A stretch of 64,000 bases of DNA from Cellvibrionaceae bacterium (GCA_024707385.1 JANPZW010000015.1:1-64000), one strand, 5' to 3'; shown: positions 11,292-23,303, numbered from the stretch's first letter. Notes: a model not told the origin generated them from the letters alone. A program made the numbers and translations.

Positions 11292-13076
11292 ATGCGCAGT
11301 GATTATTGTGGACTTCTCAGTACCGCCGATATCGATAAAGAAGTCACTCTTTGCGGTTGGGCGGATCGCCGCCGCGACCATGGTGGAGTGATCTTTATCG
11401 ATTTGCGCGACCGCGAAGGTGTGGTTCAGGTGGTGTTCGATCCAGACAGCCAGGAGAACTTCGCTCTCGCCGACAAAGTCCGCAGCGAATATGTTTTGCA
11501 GGTGCGCGGCCGAGTGCGTGCCCGCGCGCAGGAAACAGTCAATCCCAATATGGCCACGGGCCAGATCGAAATCTACGGCTTGGGTTTGAACATTCTCAAT
11601 ACCGCCGAAACCCCGCCTTTTCCGCTGGACGCACACGCCAATGTCGGCGAGGACGTGCGCCTGAAGTACCGCTACCTGGATTTGCGCCGCAACGATATGC
11701 AGCACAATCTGCGTTTCCGTTCGAAGGTGACCACCTTTATCCGCAACTTTATGGCGGACAATGGTTTTATCGACGTAGAAACTCCGATTCTCACCCGCGC
11801 GACTCCTGAGGGGGCGCGGGATTATCTGGTGCCGTCGCGCACTCACGAAGGCCATTTCTTTGCCTTGCCGCAATCGCCGCAGCTGTTCAAACAATTGCTG
11901 ATGGTGGCCGGTTTCGACCGTTACTATCAGATCGCCAAATGTTTCCGCGATGAAGATTTGCGTGCGGACCGCCAGCCGGAATTCACCCAGATCGATATCG
12001 AAACATCGTTCATGAATGAAAAGGAAATCATGGCGGTGACTGAGTCGATGGCGCGCCAGTTGTTCAAGGAAATGATGGACGTGGACCTGGGCGAATTCCC
12101 CACCATGCCTTTCAGCGAGGCCATGGAAAAATACGGTTCCGACAAACCCGATTTGCGCATTCCGCTGCAATTGGTGGAAGTGAAGGATTTGATGCAGGAG
12201 GTGGAATTCAAAGTGTTTTCCGCTCCGGCCAAAGACCCCAAAGGCCGCGTGACCGCGCTGAAAGTGCCTAACGGGGGTGAATTATTGAGCCGCAAACAAA
12301 TCGACGACTACACGAAGTTTGTCGGTATTTACGGCGCGAAAGGTCTCGCTTATATCAAAGTCAACGACCGCAATGATTTGGAAGAAGGCCTGCAGTCGCC
12401 GATCGTGAAGTTCCTGCCCACCGGAGTGCGTCAGCAGTTGTTGGATCGCCTGGACGCGCAAAATGGTGATTTGATTTTCTTCGGCGCCGACAGCGCGAAA
12501 GTGGTATCTGAAGCATTGGGCGCTCTGCGTTGCAAACTCGGCGCTGACCTCAATTTGTACACCCGCCAGTGGGCGCCTTTGTGGGTGGTTGATTTCCCGA
12601 TGTTTGAGGAAGGCGATGACGGCAGTTTGGCGGCGTTGCACCACCCGTTCACTTCCCCGTCCTGCTCGCCGGAAGAGTTGGAAGCGAATCCGGCTGCGGC
12701 GCTTTCCCGCGCTTACGACATGGTGTTGAACGGCACCGAATTGGGCGGTGGCTCTGTGCGGATTCACAATCAATCCATGCAGCAGACCGTATTTAAAATT
12801 CTCGGCATTACCCCCGAACAACAGCGCGAAAAATTTGGCTTCCTGCTGGACGCACTGAAATTCGGCGCACCACCGCATGGTGGATTGGCGTTTGGTTTGG
12901 ATCGTTTGATTATGTTGATGACCGGCTCCAGCTCCATCCGCGACGTGATTGCGTTCCCGAAAACTCAGACCGCCGCGTGTGTGATGACCGATGCACCGGG
13001 CACTGTGGAATTTACCCAGTTGCGCGATCTGCATATCCGCTTGCATGTTAAGGAAGAGAAAAAACCGACAGCCTGA
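11292..13076 (+). CDS. aspS: aspartyl-tRNA synthetase
   Basis: 594 aa class IIb synthetase charging tRNA-Asp (possibly also tRNA-Asn; discrimination cannot be judged here). An N-terminal OB anticodon-binding domain runs from about 15-105, then the class II core with FRDEDLRADRQPEF (motif 2), the bacterial GAD insertion at about 290-420, and GLAFGLDR (motif 3) near the end. A frame opens 7 codons earlier at 11271, right after the fmdB stop, but family homology begins at MRSDYCG (11292). It is followed by a terminator. Confidence 0.96.
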   Translation: MRSDYCGLLSTADIDKEVTLCGWADRRRDHGGVIFIDLRDREGVVQVVFDPDSQENFALADKVRSEYVLQVRGRVRARAQETVNPNMATGQIEIYGLGLNILNTAETPPFPLDAHANVGEDVRLKYRYLDLRRNDMQHNLRFRSKVTTFIRNFMADNGFIDVETPILTRATPEGARDYLVPSRTHEGHFFALPQSPQLFKQLLMVAGFDRYYQIAKCFRDEDLRADRQPEFTQIDIETSFMNEKEIMAVTESMARQLFKEMMDVDLGEFPTMPFSEAMEKYGSDKPDLRIPLQLVEVKDLMQEVEFKVFSAPAKDPKGRVTALKVPNGGELLSRKQIDDYTKFVGIYGAKGLAYIKVNDRNDLEEGLQSPIVKFLPTGVRQQLLDRLDAQNGDLIFFGADSAKVVSEALGALRCKLGADLNLYTRQWAPLWVVDFPMFEEGDDGSLAALHHPFTSPSCSPEELEANPAAALSRAYDMVLNGTELGGGSVRIHNQSMQQTVFKILGITPEQQREKFGFLLDALKFGAPPHGGLAFGLDRLIMLMTGSSSIRDVIAFPKTQTAACVMTDAPGTVEFTQLRDLHIRLHVKEEKKPTA

Positions 13077-13097
13077 TTTCTTTTTTTAGGCTCGAAT

Positions 13098-13125
13098 AAA
13101 AAATCCCGCTGCGGCGGGATTTTTT
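13098..13125. terminator. bidirectional terminator between aspS and the macrodomain gene
   Basis: AAATCCCGC (13101-13109), loop TGCG, GCGGGATTT (13114-13122), with an A-run to the left and a T-run to the right. Confidence 0.92.
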
Positions 13126-13129
13126 TGTT

Positions 13130-13648
13130 TTACAGAGCGTGGCGCGCCAGCGCCGTTCGATAGTGCTGCGCGATGTCGGCACTGAAGCAGCAGAAAATCA
13201 CTTCCTCCACTCCCGCGCGCAGATCTTTTAATTCCTCGCATACCGTATCCACCGCGATGGCCGCCGCTTGTTCGACGGGGTAGCCATAAACGCCGCAACT
13301 GATGGCTGGAAAGGCAATAATGTGCAGATGATTTGCGCGGGCGAGACGCAAACTGTTGCGATAGCACCGGGCCAGCAGAGCGGCTTCGTTGGTCGTGCCG
13401 CCTTGCCATACCGGCCCGACGGTGTGAATCACATGGCGGGCGGGCAAATCATAGCCGCGTGTAATTTTCGCTTCCCCTGTCGCGCAGCCATTTAAGGTTC
13501 TGCATTCCGCCAGCAATTCGGGGCCGGCAGCGCGGTGAATGGCTCCGTCCACGCCGCTGCCGCCGAGCAGGGAGGTGTTGGCGGCGTTGACCACAGCATC
13601 CACGGCCAGCGTGGTGATATCCGCTTCTATTACCCGTATCTGCGTCAT
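13130..13648 (-). CDS. macrodomain protein, YmdB-type O-acetyl-ADP-ribose deacetylase
   Basis: 172 aa single macrodomain. The ADP-ribose site is clear: NAANTSLLGGSGVDGAIH (about residues 22-39), a glycine-rich TVGPVW near 76-81 and the distal-ribose loop SCGVYGYP near 115-122. The Asn and Asp used by YmdB for deacetylation are present. It removes acetyl or ADP-ribose groups from small molecules or proteins. It ends 7 nt before the terminator and follows pbpC by 8 nt on the same strand, so it may be the last gene of that transcript. Confidence 0.92.
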   Translation of the reverse strand: MTQIRVIEADITTLAVDAVVNAANTSLLGGSGVDGAIHRAAGPELLAECRTLNGCATGEAKITRGYDLPARHVIHTVGPVWQGGTTNEAALLARCYRNSLRLARANHLHIIAFPAISCGVYGYPVEQAAAIAVDTVCEELKDLRAGVEEVIFCCFSADIAQHYRTALARHAL

Positions 13649-13656
13649 AAAGCCCC

Positions 13657-15976
13657 CTATTCCAAGGTCACGTCGATTTTGTCGAGATTGCCTGCGTCGT
13701 CCACTACCAGAATTTGATGTGCACCGGGTGAAACCAGTTCCAGGGTTTGTGTCGGTGGTGAGCTGTGCAGATAACGTCCATTTGCATACCAGTGATAACG
13801 GCCTTCGCCGCCGGAGGCGAGCAGGGGAATGCGCGGCGGTGGGTCGTCGCTGCCGGCTCTGCGGTAGATGGTGTTAGGTGCGATCTGTTCAATCCGCACC
13901 GGCGCTGCGCCGGTTGTGTCGCAGCCGGGCGCGAAGGATGGGAGTTGGCCTTGGCGACGGCGGTCGCGGGGGAGCCAGGGTTCCAGCGCGCTGGGCCAAA
14001 GTGCGGCGAATTTCTGAGTTGCGCCGGGCGTGAGGCAACCGCTGTGAACACGTTTCTGCGAGCGCGGATCCTGCCAATAGGGCAGAGGGTTGGGCAGCAA
14101 CGGCATTTGGCGGTCGGCCCAGGTGGGCGGCACAGTGCCTTTGATCGTCCAGGCCTGCGCCCGGCGGTGACAGAAGTCCGCCGGTTGGCTGGTTTCATCG
14201 GTGCCGAGGGGCCAGCAGATATTGGTCGTCTCGACGCCGGTTGGCTTCGGAGGGCCAGGATTGATACCGAGATGATCGGCGATGGTGTGCAGCAAAGGGC
14301 CGGCGCTGTCCCGGCCGGTGTTGCCGGCGAGCGCGGAGTTGTCCGGCCGGCCGATCCAGACGCCGATGGTGTGGCGTTGGTCGATGCCAATCGCCCAGGC
14401 GTCCCGCATACCGTAACTGGTGCCGGTTTTCCACGCGAGGCCGGGGCGCTGAGCCATGGCGGAGACCCGCCGTAAACCGTCAGGACCATCGACGCCACTG
14501 AGCATGTCATAGACGATCCAAGCGGCTTCGGGAGAGACCAGGAATGTCTCTGGAGCTTGAGGATCGTCCGGGCGGAAGCGCAATGGCCGGGCTTTGCCCT
14601 GGTTGGCCAGAGCGCTGTAGGCCAGCACCAGTTTTTCCAGATTGGTACCGGCGCCGCCGAGAATGACGGACAGATTGGCTTTGTTGCCGGGCACGGTCAG
14701 ATGCAGCCCGGCATTGGCGAGGCGGGCGACGAATTGATCCGGGCCGTAGCGATCCAGCAGGTCCACCGCCGGCACGTTCAGGGAACGCTGCAGGGCTTCC
14801 GCAGCACTCACCGGGCCGACGAAGGCGCCGCTGAAATTGGCAGGCTGGTATTCCTGCCATTGCAGCGGGGCGTCGATCAGCAGGGATTGCGAGTGAATCA
14901 GGCCCGCGTCCAGCGCCAGTCCATATAAAAAAGGCTTGAGGGTGGAGCCGGGGGAGCGCAGGGCGCGCACCATATCCACATGGCCGAAGCGCTCCAGATT
15001 GCCGAAATCCGCGGCGCCGAGATAGGCGCGTACTTCGGCGGTTGTATTGTCCACCACCAGCACGGCGGCGGAAGTGCGCTCCGGTTGGGTGGTGATAAAT
15101 TGGCGTAGATAGTCCTCCAAAGCGCCCTGGAGGTTCGCATCAATCGTGGTGTGCACCACCCGCTCGGCACTGGTGTTGGTTAAACGCTCCGCCAGCAGTG
15201 CAGCTTGGGTATCGAGGCGTTTATTCAGCGCCTGCACGGGTTCGAGCTTGGCGCCTTCCACTTGATCCGCCGACCAGCGGCCGTAGGTCACCATGCGGTC
15301 GAGCACTTTGTCGCGGGCCTGCTGGGCGAGAGCGGGGGCGAGATCCGGCCGGTAGCGCGTGGGCGACTGGGGCAGCACGGCGAGGAGGGCAGCCTCGGCG
15401 TGGGTGAGGTCGCGGGCGGGTTTGTTGAGGTAGGTAAAACTCGCCGCCTGCACGCCTTCGATGGTGCCGCCGAAGGGGGCGATATTGCAGTAGAGGGTGA
15501 GGATCTCGCGCTTCTCCAGATGCCATTCCAACTGCAGGGCGCGGAACATCTGATGCAACTTGCCGGGGATTGAGCGGCTGTGGGGGTGCAGCAGTCGCGC
15601 CACCTGCATGGTGATGGTGGAGCCGCCGGAGATGGTGCGGCTGTGGCGCCAGTTGCTCGCCGCCGCGCGCACCAGGGCGATAGGGTCTATGCCCGGATGG
15701 TGCCAGAAGCGCCGATCCTCATAGGTGAGCAGAGCATCCAGATAGAGGGGGCGAAATTTCGTCGAGACCGACCTCATAACGCCACACTCCCGCCGCATCG
15801 GGAAAGGCTCTTAAAGGCCGACCTTCGCGGTCCACCACCACCCGGGCGTACAGTTGGTCCTGCTCCGGCAGGTGGAGGGGGAAGACCCGATCCAGCAAGG
15901 CAAACAGCACAATCACCGCTAGCAGGCCGAGCGCCGCAAAAGTCAGCGCTCGGCGCCGCCGCAACACAGACCACAT
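13657..15976 (-). CDS. pbpC: penicillin-binding protein 1C, broken by one base
   Basis: Bifunctional class A PBP, 772 aa once repaired. The N-terminal frame (from 15976) holds a membrane anchor at about 11-30. The second frame holds the GT51 glycosyltransferase (EDRRFWHHPG, GGSTITMQVA), the transpeptidase with SPGSTLKPF (Ser nucleophile) and KTGTSYG, and the BiPBP-type C-terminal domain. The frames join if one G is removed from the G5 run at 15747-15751 (plus strand), giving LDEISPLYLDALL as in homologues. The start codon overlaps the preceding stop (TGATG). PBP1C is normally encoded with a YfhM-like alpha-2-macroglobulin, as here. Confidence 0.92.
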
Positions 15977-18900
15977 CAGGGATTGACCACCTCTATCGGC
16001 TTGAGGCTATGGCCGACGGCGCGGATTTCCGGCCGGTACATATCCTCCACCAGCGGCGGCGGCACCTGATAGACACCGGGGCTTACCGCGCGCACCAGAT
16101 AGAACAGGTGGCCAGCGTTCCAGGGCATCTGATCGAGGGCGGCGACGAAACGATCGTCGCGGTACTCGCGGTATTTCACCTGGGTGGCCTCCTGCAGCTC
16201 GCGCAGCGGTTTGCCGTCGATGCGGAAGTCGTCCAGTTTGATGGCGTGTTCCAGGTTCTGATTTTCCAGCTCGAAGCCCGCCGGCAGCAGATGCACCAGC
16301 AGGGCGTCCGGCACCCGCTCCTTGGCAGTGACGCTGATGTGCACGAGGAACAGCTCGCCGGTTTTCACCTTCTGCGGCTCAACCGGTTTGCCGGTGACGC
16401 TGTACCACTGACTCGCCACCCCCATGCCGGATTCCTGTGGCGCGGGCGGCTCTTTGCCGTAGCCGCTGAGCAGCACATCGGCGTAGAGCGGTTTGTCGTG
16501 CAGTGACGCCAGGCGGAAGTTCGCTGCGAGATCGCCGGCATCCAGATGTTTGCGCCAGGTGCCATTGGCCGTCACCGCCTGCGCCGCGCCTTGTCCCACT
16601 TGCCACTCGGTTTTCCACTCAGTGTTCAGACTTTGCTCCAGCGCTATGCCGCTCAGGAATAGGGCGGTGCGCTCCTGGGTGCTGAACCACTGGCGTCCGC
16701 GTATGGCGTCGCGCAGTTTGAGGCTCAGGTTCAGGGCCTGGTCAGTGAGTTTGCCGTTGCTGAGCAGCAGATAAACCATCTGGCCGAGATCGCGGATGTC
16801 GCTGCCGTAGTCGCCCAGATACTGGTCCCGCGCCGGCAGATTCTGCACGGCTTTGGCCAGCGCCTCCTGGCCGGCCTTCTGGTCGCCCATATTCAGCAGC
16901 GCGAGGCCGAGATGCACCTGCGCCAAACCGCTGCGGGCGTGGCTGAAATCCCGTTGATAAAGGGTGCGCAGGGTGCCCAGAGGCGCCTGCTTGACGCGGC
17001 TCAATACATAAGCGGTGTGGGCGCGGCTGGCAAAGGCGTAGTGGCGCGGGTCTTCCGACCAGTTCTGCGCGATAAAAAGGCCGCTGGTGTTGAGGTAATT
17101 GCCCAGGCGTTGCAGGGCTTTGTCGAGCACGCTGGCCGGCACGTCCAGCCCCTGGCTCTGGGCGTCCAGAAGGAAATCGGTGGCGTAAGCGGTGAGCCAG
17201 TGATCTTCCTGCGAATCCTTGTCCCACAGGCCAAAACCGCCGTTGGCTTTTTGGAACCGCGCTATGCGATCAACACCCGTCTGCATCCGCTTCAAACGCT
17301 CTTCTTCGGAAATAGGATTGAGGGCAAAACGCGCCTGATTATCCAGGCTGGCGTGGATCAAGGGGTGAGCGCGGCTGGTGGTCTGCTCCAGACAGCCGTA
17401 GGGATAGGCGAGCAATTCGCGCAGTTGCGCCGCCACTTGCAGATTGACGGTGGAGCTGATTTCCACCGACGCCTGCAAAGTGGCGGGGATGGCGGAACGC
17501 AGATCGCCGACCGAGGCGGTCAGACTATCGCCGGGTTGGAGCACCTGCTGTTTTTGCAATGTGGCCGCCGGGTAGGCCGGGCGCACACCCAGCTGCCAGG
17601 AACGCTCGAGGCGACCCAGTTTCTCGCTGTCGAGACTCGCGCTGATACGGCCTGCGCCGTCAAAGCCGATGGCGGTGATCGGTGCGCGCAGGGTGGTCTT
17701 CTGCCGTGGCTCCAGCGTCAGGGACATCTGTTGCGCCGCCATTTCGATAGGCGCCGTGGCGGTGAGGGAGACGTTGAAGGTTTGTGGCTCCTCCGTCATG
17801 TTCTGCACATCCAAGGCGATGCTTGCCTTGTCGCCATAAGCGAGAAAACGCGGCATGGCGATCTCCATGATTACCGGCGCGGCTACCGTTACCTCGGCCT
17901 CGCCGCTGCCGAAATGTTCATCGCCAAAAGCCACCGCCATCAGGCGCAGACGGCCGTTGAAGTCCGGCAGATTCAAGCGGATTTCGGCTTCGCCGTTGGT
18001 GAGCTTCACCGGACTGCGGAACAGCGACACGATCTGCACATCGGACTGGGGCGCTTTGCCGCCGCGGGCGAGGTCGGCGTCGCCGCCGAAGCGTAGTTTG
18101 GCTTTGTCCGCGCGCTGGCTTTCGATCACGTCGCTGTACATATCGCGCACTTCTGCGGCGTAACGGCGCTGGCCGAAGAAATGGCCGAAGGGGTCTGGCG
18201 TTTTGAAATTGGTGATGTTCAACACCCCCACATCCACCGCCGCCACGGTCACAAAGGCCGGTGGTGTGCCGCCGCTGGCGTCTACTTTGATGCGCGTATT
18301 GAGGGTGGTGGACGGCTGGGTTTTCTCCGCCACGTCAAAGCTCACGTTCAGCTTGCGCGTCTCCCGGTCGAGCGGCAGGTGCAACAGACCGAGGCTGCGT
18401 TTGGGGGTGATCTGGCGGGTTTTGCCGCTCGGCTCAATCAGCAGGGCCGTGACGTAGAGATTGTGGCTCTGCCAGCCATCGGCGATGGGAATGCTGATGC
18501 TGGTGCCTACCGCCGGCACCGCCAACTGTTTGCTCCATAGGGGGCGGTCGCTCTCCACCAGGATCAGCGCTTCACCCGCGGCGGGGGGCAGAATTTTGAG
18601 TTGCGCGGTTTCGCCGGTTTTGTAGCGCGGTTTGTCGAGGGCGAGATTCACCCGGTCAGGCCGAGCCGCGCCGCTGCTTTCAGCGTTTTTCCAGTCGTTG
18701 TACCAGTCCTCGCCAGCGAAAAAGCGCACGCTGGTGATGTGGCCGCTGTCCAGGTCTTTGACTTCGAGACGGTAGTTGCCCCAGCCCACAGGAAAACTGA
18801 TCTGGCCCGCCTTGCCCTGGGGCAGAGTCAACTGGTCGCTGGCGACGGGGAATTCCTTCTCCGTCCACTGCCAGTGCCAGCCCTGGTGGTCGTTGTATTC

Positions 18901-20843
18901 CCAAAAATACTGGCGATCTTCGTTGATCAGCGTGGCTTCCAGCTTGGCCGCGCCGAGCAGCTCGCCGCGCAGATTGGCCTTCACCACATCGAACGTCGCC
19001 ACACTGTTGGCGGCCGGGTTGTTTTTGCCGAATTGCGGGCGCACGCCGATCAGAGCGTCCGCCGGCCAGACCAACACCGGGTGGGAGCGGGTGATAGCGC
19101 GGCCGCCGGATTCGTAGAGGCTGGTGGTGATCTGCACTTTCAGCGGCGACTGGATTTCCCGCCAGGCGGAGGGAATCTGCAACTCACCTTTGCCCTGATC
19201 GTTCAAGGTCAGATCCGCGAGATCCTGGTGGGCCGTAAATCCGCCGTCCAGGACGTGGCCGAACTGATAGTCCTTGAGCGCATCGACGGGAGAGCGCCAG
19301 TGCTCGGCCTGATAAAAGGCGCTGACGCGATTGCCGGCAGCGGGCGCGCCGTAGAGGTATTCCCCCAGCACGGGCAGAGTAATTTTATCCACCGCGGAAT
19401 TGCGCACGCTGCGCTCCATACCATCGGCAAGCGTCAGTTTCAGCCGCTCTGGCAGAAATTCTTCGACGTTGAACGGATAAACCACCGGTTGCTGCAGCGC
19501 GCCGGATACAGTCAATTGCCAGCGACCGGTGGGTGCATCAGCGGGAATCATCCACTCGGTTTGATAGTAGCCCGCGTCGCCAGCGGACCATTTGAATTCC
19601 TTGGCGGTGGTGCCGTTGGGTGCACGGAGGGCCGCGGTGAGTACGGGCGCTTGGGTCAGGCGGCCGTCGAAATCGCGCAACAAACCGCTGAGAATCATGG
19701 TTTCGCCGGGGCGGTAGAGATTGCGTGGCGAGTAGATGAACAGTTCCACCGGCAGCTGCGGGCGTTTGCCCAGTTCGAATTCCGACAGATCCAGGGCCGG
19801 CTGTTGCAGATCGATCAGGGTCAGTTGATCACTGGTGCGGGCGACCAGCACGCGGGCCTTTTTCAGATCCTGCGCGAAGCTGGCGAGTCCTTCCGCTGTG
19901 GTGGTGTTTTCCTGCAGCACTTTGCTCTGTTGATCGAGCACTTGCAGCGTCACTTTGCCGAGCGGTTTGCCGGTGGCGAGGGAGCTGGTGTGAACGTCCA
20001 GTTGATTGCGGTACTGGCGCAGGTGCACCCCTATATCGGTGACACTGAACCAGGTGATCTGCTTGCGATCGTATTCGCCGGTTGCGCGCATCACGGCGAA
20101 ATAGAGGCCGGGATTTTTCAGTGCGTCCAGGGTGTGAATCGGAATATCGCGGGTGCTGCGGGTATTGTGCTCCGGCGCCAGCTCGAAGCGCCCGCTGTAG
20201 GCCAATTCACCGAATTGCCGCAATTGGTTGGCGTTCCAGCCGTAGCGGCCGTAGTCGCGGGTGGTGGTGAGAAATTCGGCGAGATGTTCATCCCCGATGC
20301 GAAAAAAATCCACATCCACCGCCGCGATATTCACCGTCACCACCGGCAGCCCCGAACTGTAACCCAACGGCAATACTGCGCCTTTGCTGGCGAAATTGAC
20401 CGATGGCTCCAGCGGCCGGGTAGTGAGAGTGGCGGATTTTGCTTCGCTCAGGCGGGTGCCGTTGAGACCGGTCAGACCGGGATTGACGCTGATCTGATAT
20501 TCCTGCTGCGGTTCGATATTCATAAACCACACCTGCCGACGGTCCTCGCCGATCACCCAGGCGCCGGCGACATTGCCGGTCTTTTTACCTGAATCTGAAA
20601 ATACGGCTGAATGTCCTGCCCAGGGTCCACTTCCGTCGCCAAGGTTACCGCGATGCCGTTTTTCCCATTGCGATTGCGCTCGGCAATATCCAACACCGCC
20701 ATTGGCAGCTTGTTGGGTTCTGCTGGCGCCGCGGCAACTGGCGGAGCGGGTTCAGCGGGCGACGGTGCGTGAGCCGATTTGTCGCCGCACGCGACCAAAC
20801 CGAGCAATAGAAGGCAAATCCATAAGCAGGAGCGGGAGGCCAT
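15976..20843 (-). CDS. alpha-2-macroglobulin family lipoprotein (YfhM-like), broken by one base
   Basis: 1622 aa once repaired. The first frame (20553-20843) encodes a lipoprotein signal peptide with lipobox LVAC. The long frame (from about 20580 down to 15976) encodes the MG domains, a bait-like region and the thioester motif CLEQ in YGCLEQTTSR. One T is missing from the T5 run at 20582-20586 (plus strand); adding it yields VKKTGNVAGAWVIGED across the junction. Bacterial A2Ms are periplasmic protease traps that bind an attacking protease through the thioester. With PBP1C they are thought to defend and repair breached cell wall. Confidence 0.93.
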
Positions 20844-20956
20844 GCGGTTTCCTCGGAAAAATAAAAAGGGGTGAATTAAAGAATAAACAGGAATTCGGGT
20901 TTAACCGGTGAAAAATTGTGGCGAATTATGGCATGGGTAGGTGCAGGGAGGGTTAA

Positions 20957-20978
20957 AGGGGCTCGCTTGCGAGCCCCT
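20957..20978 (-). terminator. hairpin after the outer-membrane protein gene
   Basis: AGGGGCTCGC (20957-20966) is the reverse complement of GCGAGCCCCT (20969-20978). On the minus strand only three Ts follow, so termination is likely but not textbook. It lies 5 nt after the stop codon. Confidence 0.65.
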
Positions 20979-20983
20979 GTTGG

Positions 20984-21745
20984 TCAGAAGCGCAATGAGG
21001 CGCCGATAATCATGGTGTTGTAGTTGTCGTATTTGTGGTAGCTGGCAGATGCGCTGAATTGCTCGGTAAAGAATTTACGCGTGCGAATACCGAAAGACGT
21101 GTCTTCCTGATTCTCTATTTCCGCGCCGACGCTAAAGGTTTGGTCGAAGTAGAAATCCATGCCCACGCTTAGAGTGTCATCGAACTCGTCGTCGCTAGCC
21201 TCTTGGAAATTCAGTTCGAGATTGATCGCGTTGGTATCTCCGATGTCCATCACGTATTTCATGGCTAAATTCAGCTCATAGTCGCCCTCGTCCAACCAGG
21301 TGGTTGAAATACGCATTCCTTCAATAGGGGTTATCCCTATGTGGGCTCCCCAATCGTTAACACTATTCCATTCGCCATCGTTCGAGTTGTCCCAGAAGTC
21401 AGGAAATTTGTAGCGGGCGTGGAAATAAAAAGGCGCGATATAGAGCTTCGCTTGTGGTATGTACAACTCAAGCTGGCCAAGGGTTTCTTTAGTATCCAGA
21501 AAAGTAGAATCTTGTTGGGAACGACCCAGAAAGATGTTGTTGGACCGCTGCAAAAACGCCGCTTCTGCCAAGGGATGTGAAGATGTTTCTACCTTACTGA
21601 AATGGAACCTGCCTGACACTAGGTTTCCTTTATCGCCATCATCAAGATCCGCATAAGCCGCATCGATTTCAGCACGATAATCCGCCACGGCGGCGCTGGT
21701 GAGGACAGATAACGCCAATGCGGCACCAAACTTCTTCAGTTTCAT
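20984..21745 (-). CDS. putative outer-membrane beta-barrel protein
   Basis: 253 aa with a signal peptide (cleavage near AVA at 20-22). The mature part alternates polar and hydrophobic residues in short strands separated by Asp/Asn-rich loops, and the last residue is Phe preceded by an alternating strand (MIIGASLRF), the usual signal for BAM-dependent insertion. About ten to twelve strands fit the length. It resembles the putative porins of marine gammaproteobacteria. Substrate unknown. Single-gene transcript. Confidence 0.8.
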   Translation of the reverse strand: MKLKKFGAALALSVLTSAAVADYRAEIDAAYADLDDGDKGNLVSGRFHFSKVETSSHPLAEAAFLQRSNNIFLGRSQQDSTFLDTKETLGQLELYIPQAKLYIAPFYFHARYKFPDFWDNSNDGEWNSVNDWGAHIGITPIEGMRISTTWLDEGDYELNLAMKYVMDIGDTNAINLELNFQEASDDEFDDTLSVGMDFYFDQTFSVGAEIENQEDTSFGIRTRKFFTEQFSASASYHKYDNYNTMIIGASLRF

Positions 21746-21823
21746 TCTAATTCTCCATAATTAATTTTTAGCCCTAGCGGGCCGGAGGATTATAGAAGGA
21801 AAACGGCGCCGTTGTCGGTAGAG

Positions 21824-23158
21824 CTAGAGATTGAACAGCCAGAGTTTTTCCAACTGCGGATTGATGCTTGGCAGCGCGATTCTGTCGAGTCGGGTAAGGC
21901 CGGTGGCGAGGGCGGTGGTGAGGTTGTCTGGGACGGCTTTTTCCAGGCAGAGCTGCAGTTGCCGTTTCAGTTTGTCGATGTGGTAAATAATTTCCTGCAT
22001 CATCAGATAGGCTTCTTCCACTTCCTTGTAGGCGTGGTTGAGCTTTTCCGATTGCACCTGATCAAGCCAGCGGATATAGGCGCCGTTGATGATGCCGGAT
22101 TGGGTGATGGACATGGTGATGTGGATGATGGCGTTTTGCAGGCTGGCGAGTGTGGGGTCGTCATGGCGCAGGCCGATGGCGCTGGCGATCTCCGCCGATA
22201 CATCGACACATTTGGCGATGTAGGCATTGCGCTCCTTCACCGCTGTGATGACCTCGTCCGCCAATTCGCTCGGAATACTGTGCTGGGTCCCTTGCGGCAG
22301 TTCCTTGAGCAGCATGATGAGGTGCCGGGCTACCATACCGAAGCGGCTGTGCTGGTTCATCTGCATGATGGGCAACAGCTCGCGCATGGAACGGTTAAAC
22401 GGCTTGAAGTGTTTGTTGAAAATGGCGTTTACGCTATCGAGCAGGTTAAGTAATTGGCCTTCGTTGCCGAGAGAGGAGCCCATCCTGCCGCGCGGATAGC
22501 CGGTGCCGTCGAGATTTTCGTGGTGTTCCAGAATGGCTTTGGCGACGCTGCCGTTGATGCCGGCAATCTCCTTGACGATGTTGTAGCCGATGATCGGGTG
22601 CGACTGAATCTGTTTCCACTCTTCCAGCGTCAGTGAGCCCTCTTTGTTGAGAACCTGTCCGTCGATGTGAACCATGCCTATGTCGTGACACAGCGCCGCG
22701 AGAAAAAAATCCCGCCTGTCGATCAGGTTGGGCAATTGCCGGGTGAGGATCGTACCCAACCAGGCGCAGAAAATTGCCTGCTCAAAAATGGCCGGCATCA
22801 CCAGGGAGAGAACGGTCAACTTCTGCCGCAACAGGGCGAACTGGCAAAAATGATGGCAAAAGCTTTTGAGTTCAGCCTGATCCGCAAAACGCTCGTTGAT
22901 GGATGCGGTGCAGGGATTGTTGTTGAGGTATACAGAAAAGCATTCCAGCAATATTCCCGCGGTGAGTTCATTTTCGATGACCACCGAACTTTCCAGAGGC
23001 TTGAGCAACTTGAAGCGGGTGATCTTATCCACCATCTGTGGATTGATGCGGGAGCCTTTCTTGACGAGGATTTGCCCTTGGGCATTAAAAATGTCATCCG
23101 TGGCAACGACGTCCTGAACTTCGTTGACACTGGCCAGATTGTTTGCATAAGCATCCAT
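21824..23158 (-). CDS. HD-GYP domain cyclic-di-GMP phosphodiesterase
   Basis: 444 aa from the ATG at 23158; a GTG six codons earlier is also possible and an AGGA lies between them. An N-terminal segment of about 140 aa has no clear domain. The HD-GYP core shows CHDIGMVHID (HD pair near 158-159), HHENLDGTGYP near 212-222 and long helices after it. The usual Lys of HDIGK is Met here, which could affect metal binding, but the GYP signature is intact. It probably degrades c-di-GMP and so affects motility or adhesion. No sensor or receiver domain is visible. Confidence 0.85.
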   Translation of the reverse strand: MDAYANNLASVNEVQDVVATDDIFNAQGQILVKKGSRINPQMVDKITRFKLLKPLESSVVIENELTAGILLECFSVYLNNNPCTASINERFADQAELKSFCHHFCQFALLRQKLTVLSLVMPAIFEQAIFCAWLGTILTRQLPNLIDRRDFFLAALCHDIGMVHIDGQVLNKEGSLTLEEWKQIQSHPIIGYNIVKEIAGINGSVAKAILEHHENLDGTGYPRGRMGSSLGNEGQLLNLLDSVNAIFNKHFKPFNRSMRELLPIMQMNQHSRFGMVARHLIMLLKELPQGTQHSIPSELADEVITAVKERNAYIAKCVDVSAEIASAIGLRHDDPTLASLQNAIIHITMSITQSGIINGAYIRWLDQVQSEKLNHAYKEVEEAYLMMQEIIYHIDKLKRQLQLCLEKAVPDNLTTALATGLTRLDRIALPSINPQLEKLWLFNL

Positions 23159-23303
23159 AGAACGGTATGTCCTCACAGCTCTGTGGCAAAAACGCGACTC
23201 TTATTCCCTTGTGCGTTGGTATACCTGTTCCGATGGCTTGAATGAGTATAGTTAGGAATCGCACAGACGCGAATTTCGGTGCCGAAAAGCATGGATTGCG
23301 CGC

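Noticed and set aside
12282..13046. 254-codon frame antisense to aspS
   Set aside because: Shadow of a strongly conserved gene; same for the long frames opposite pbpC, the alpha-2-macroglobulin and prfC.
18601..20592. 663-codon plus-strand frame opposite the alpha-2-macroglobulin gene
   Set aside because: Long only because of GC-rich codon bias; composition is that of a complement frame.
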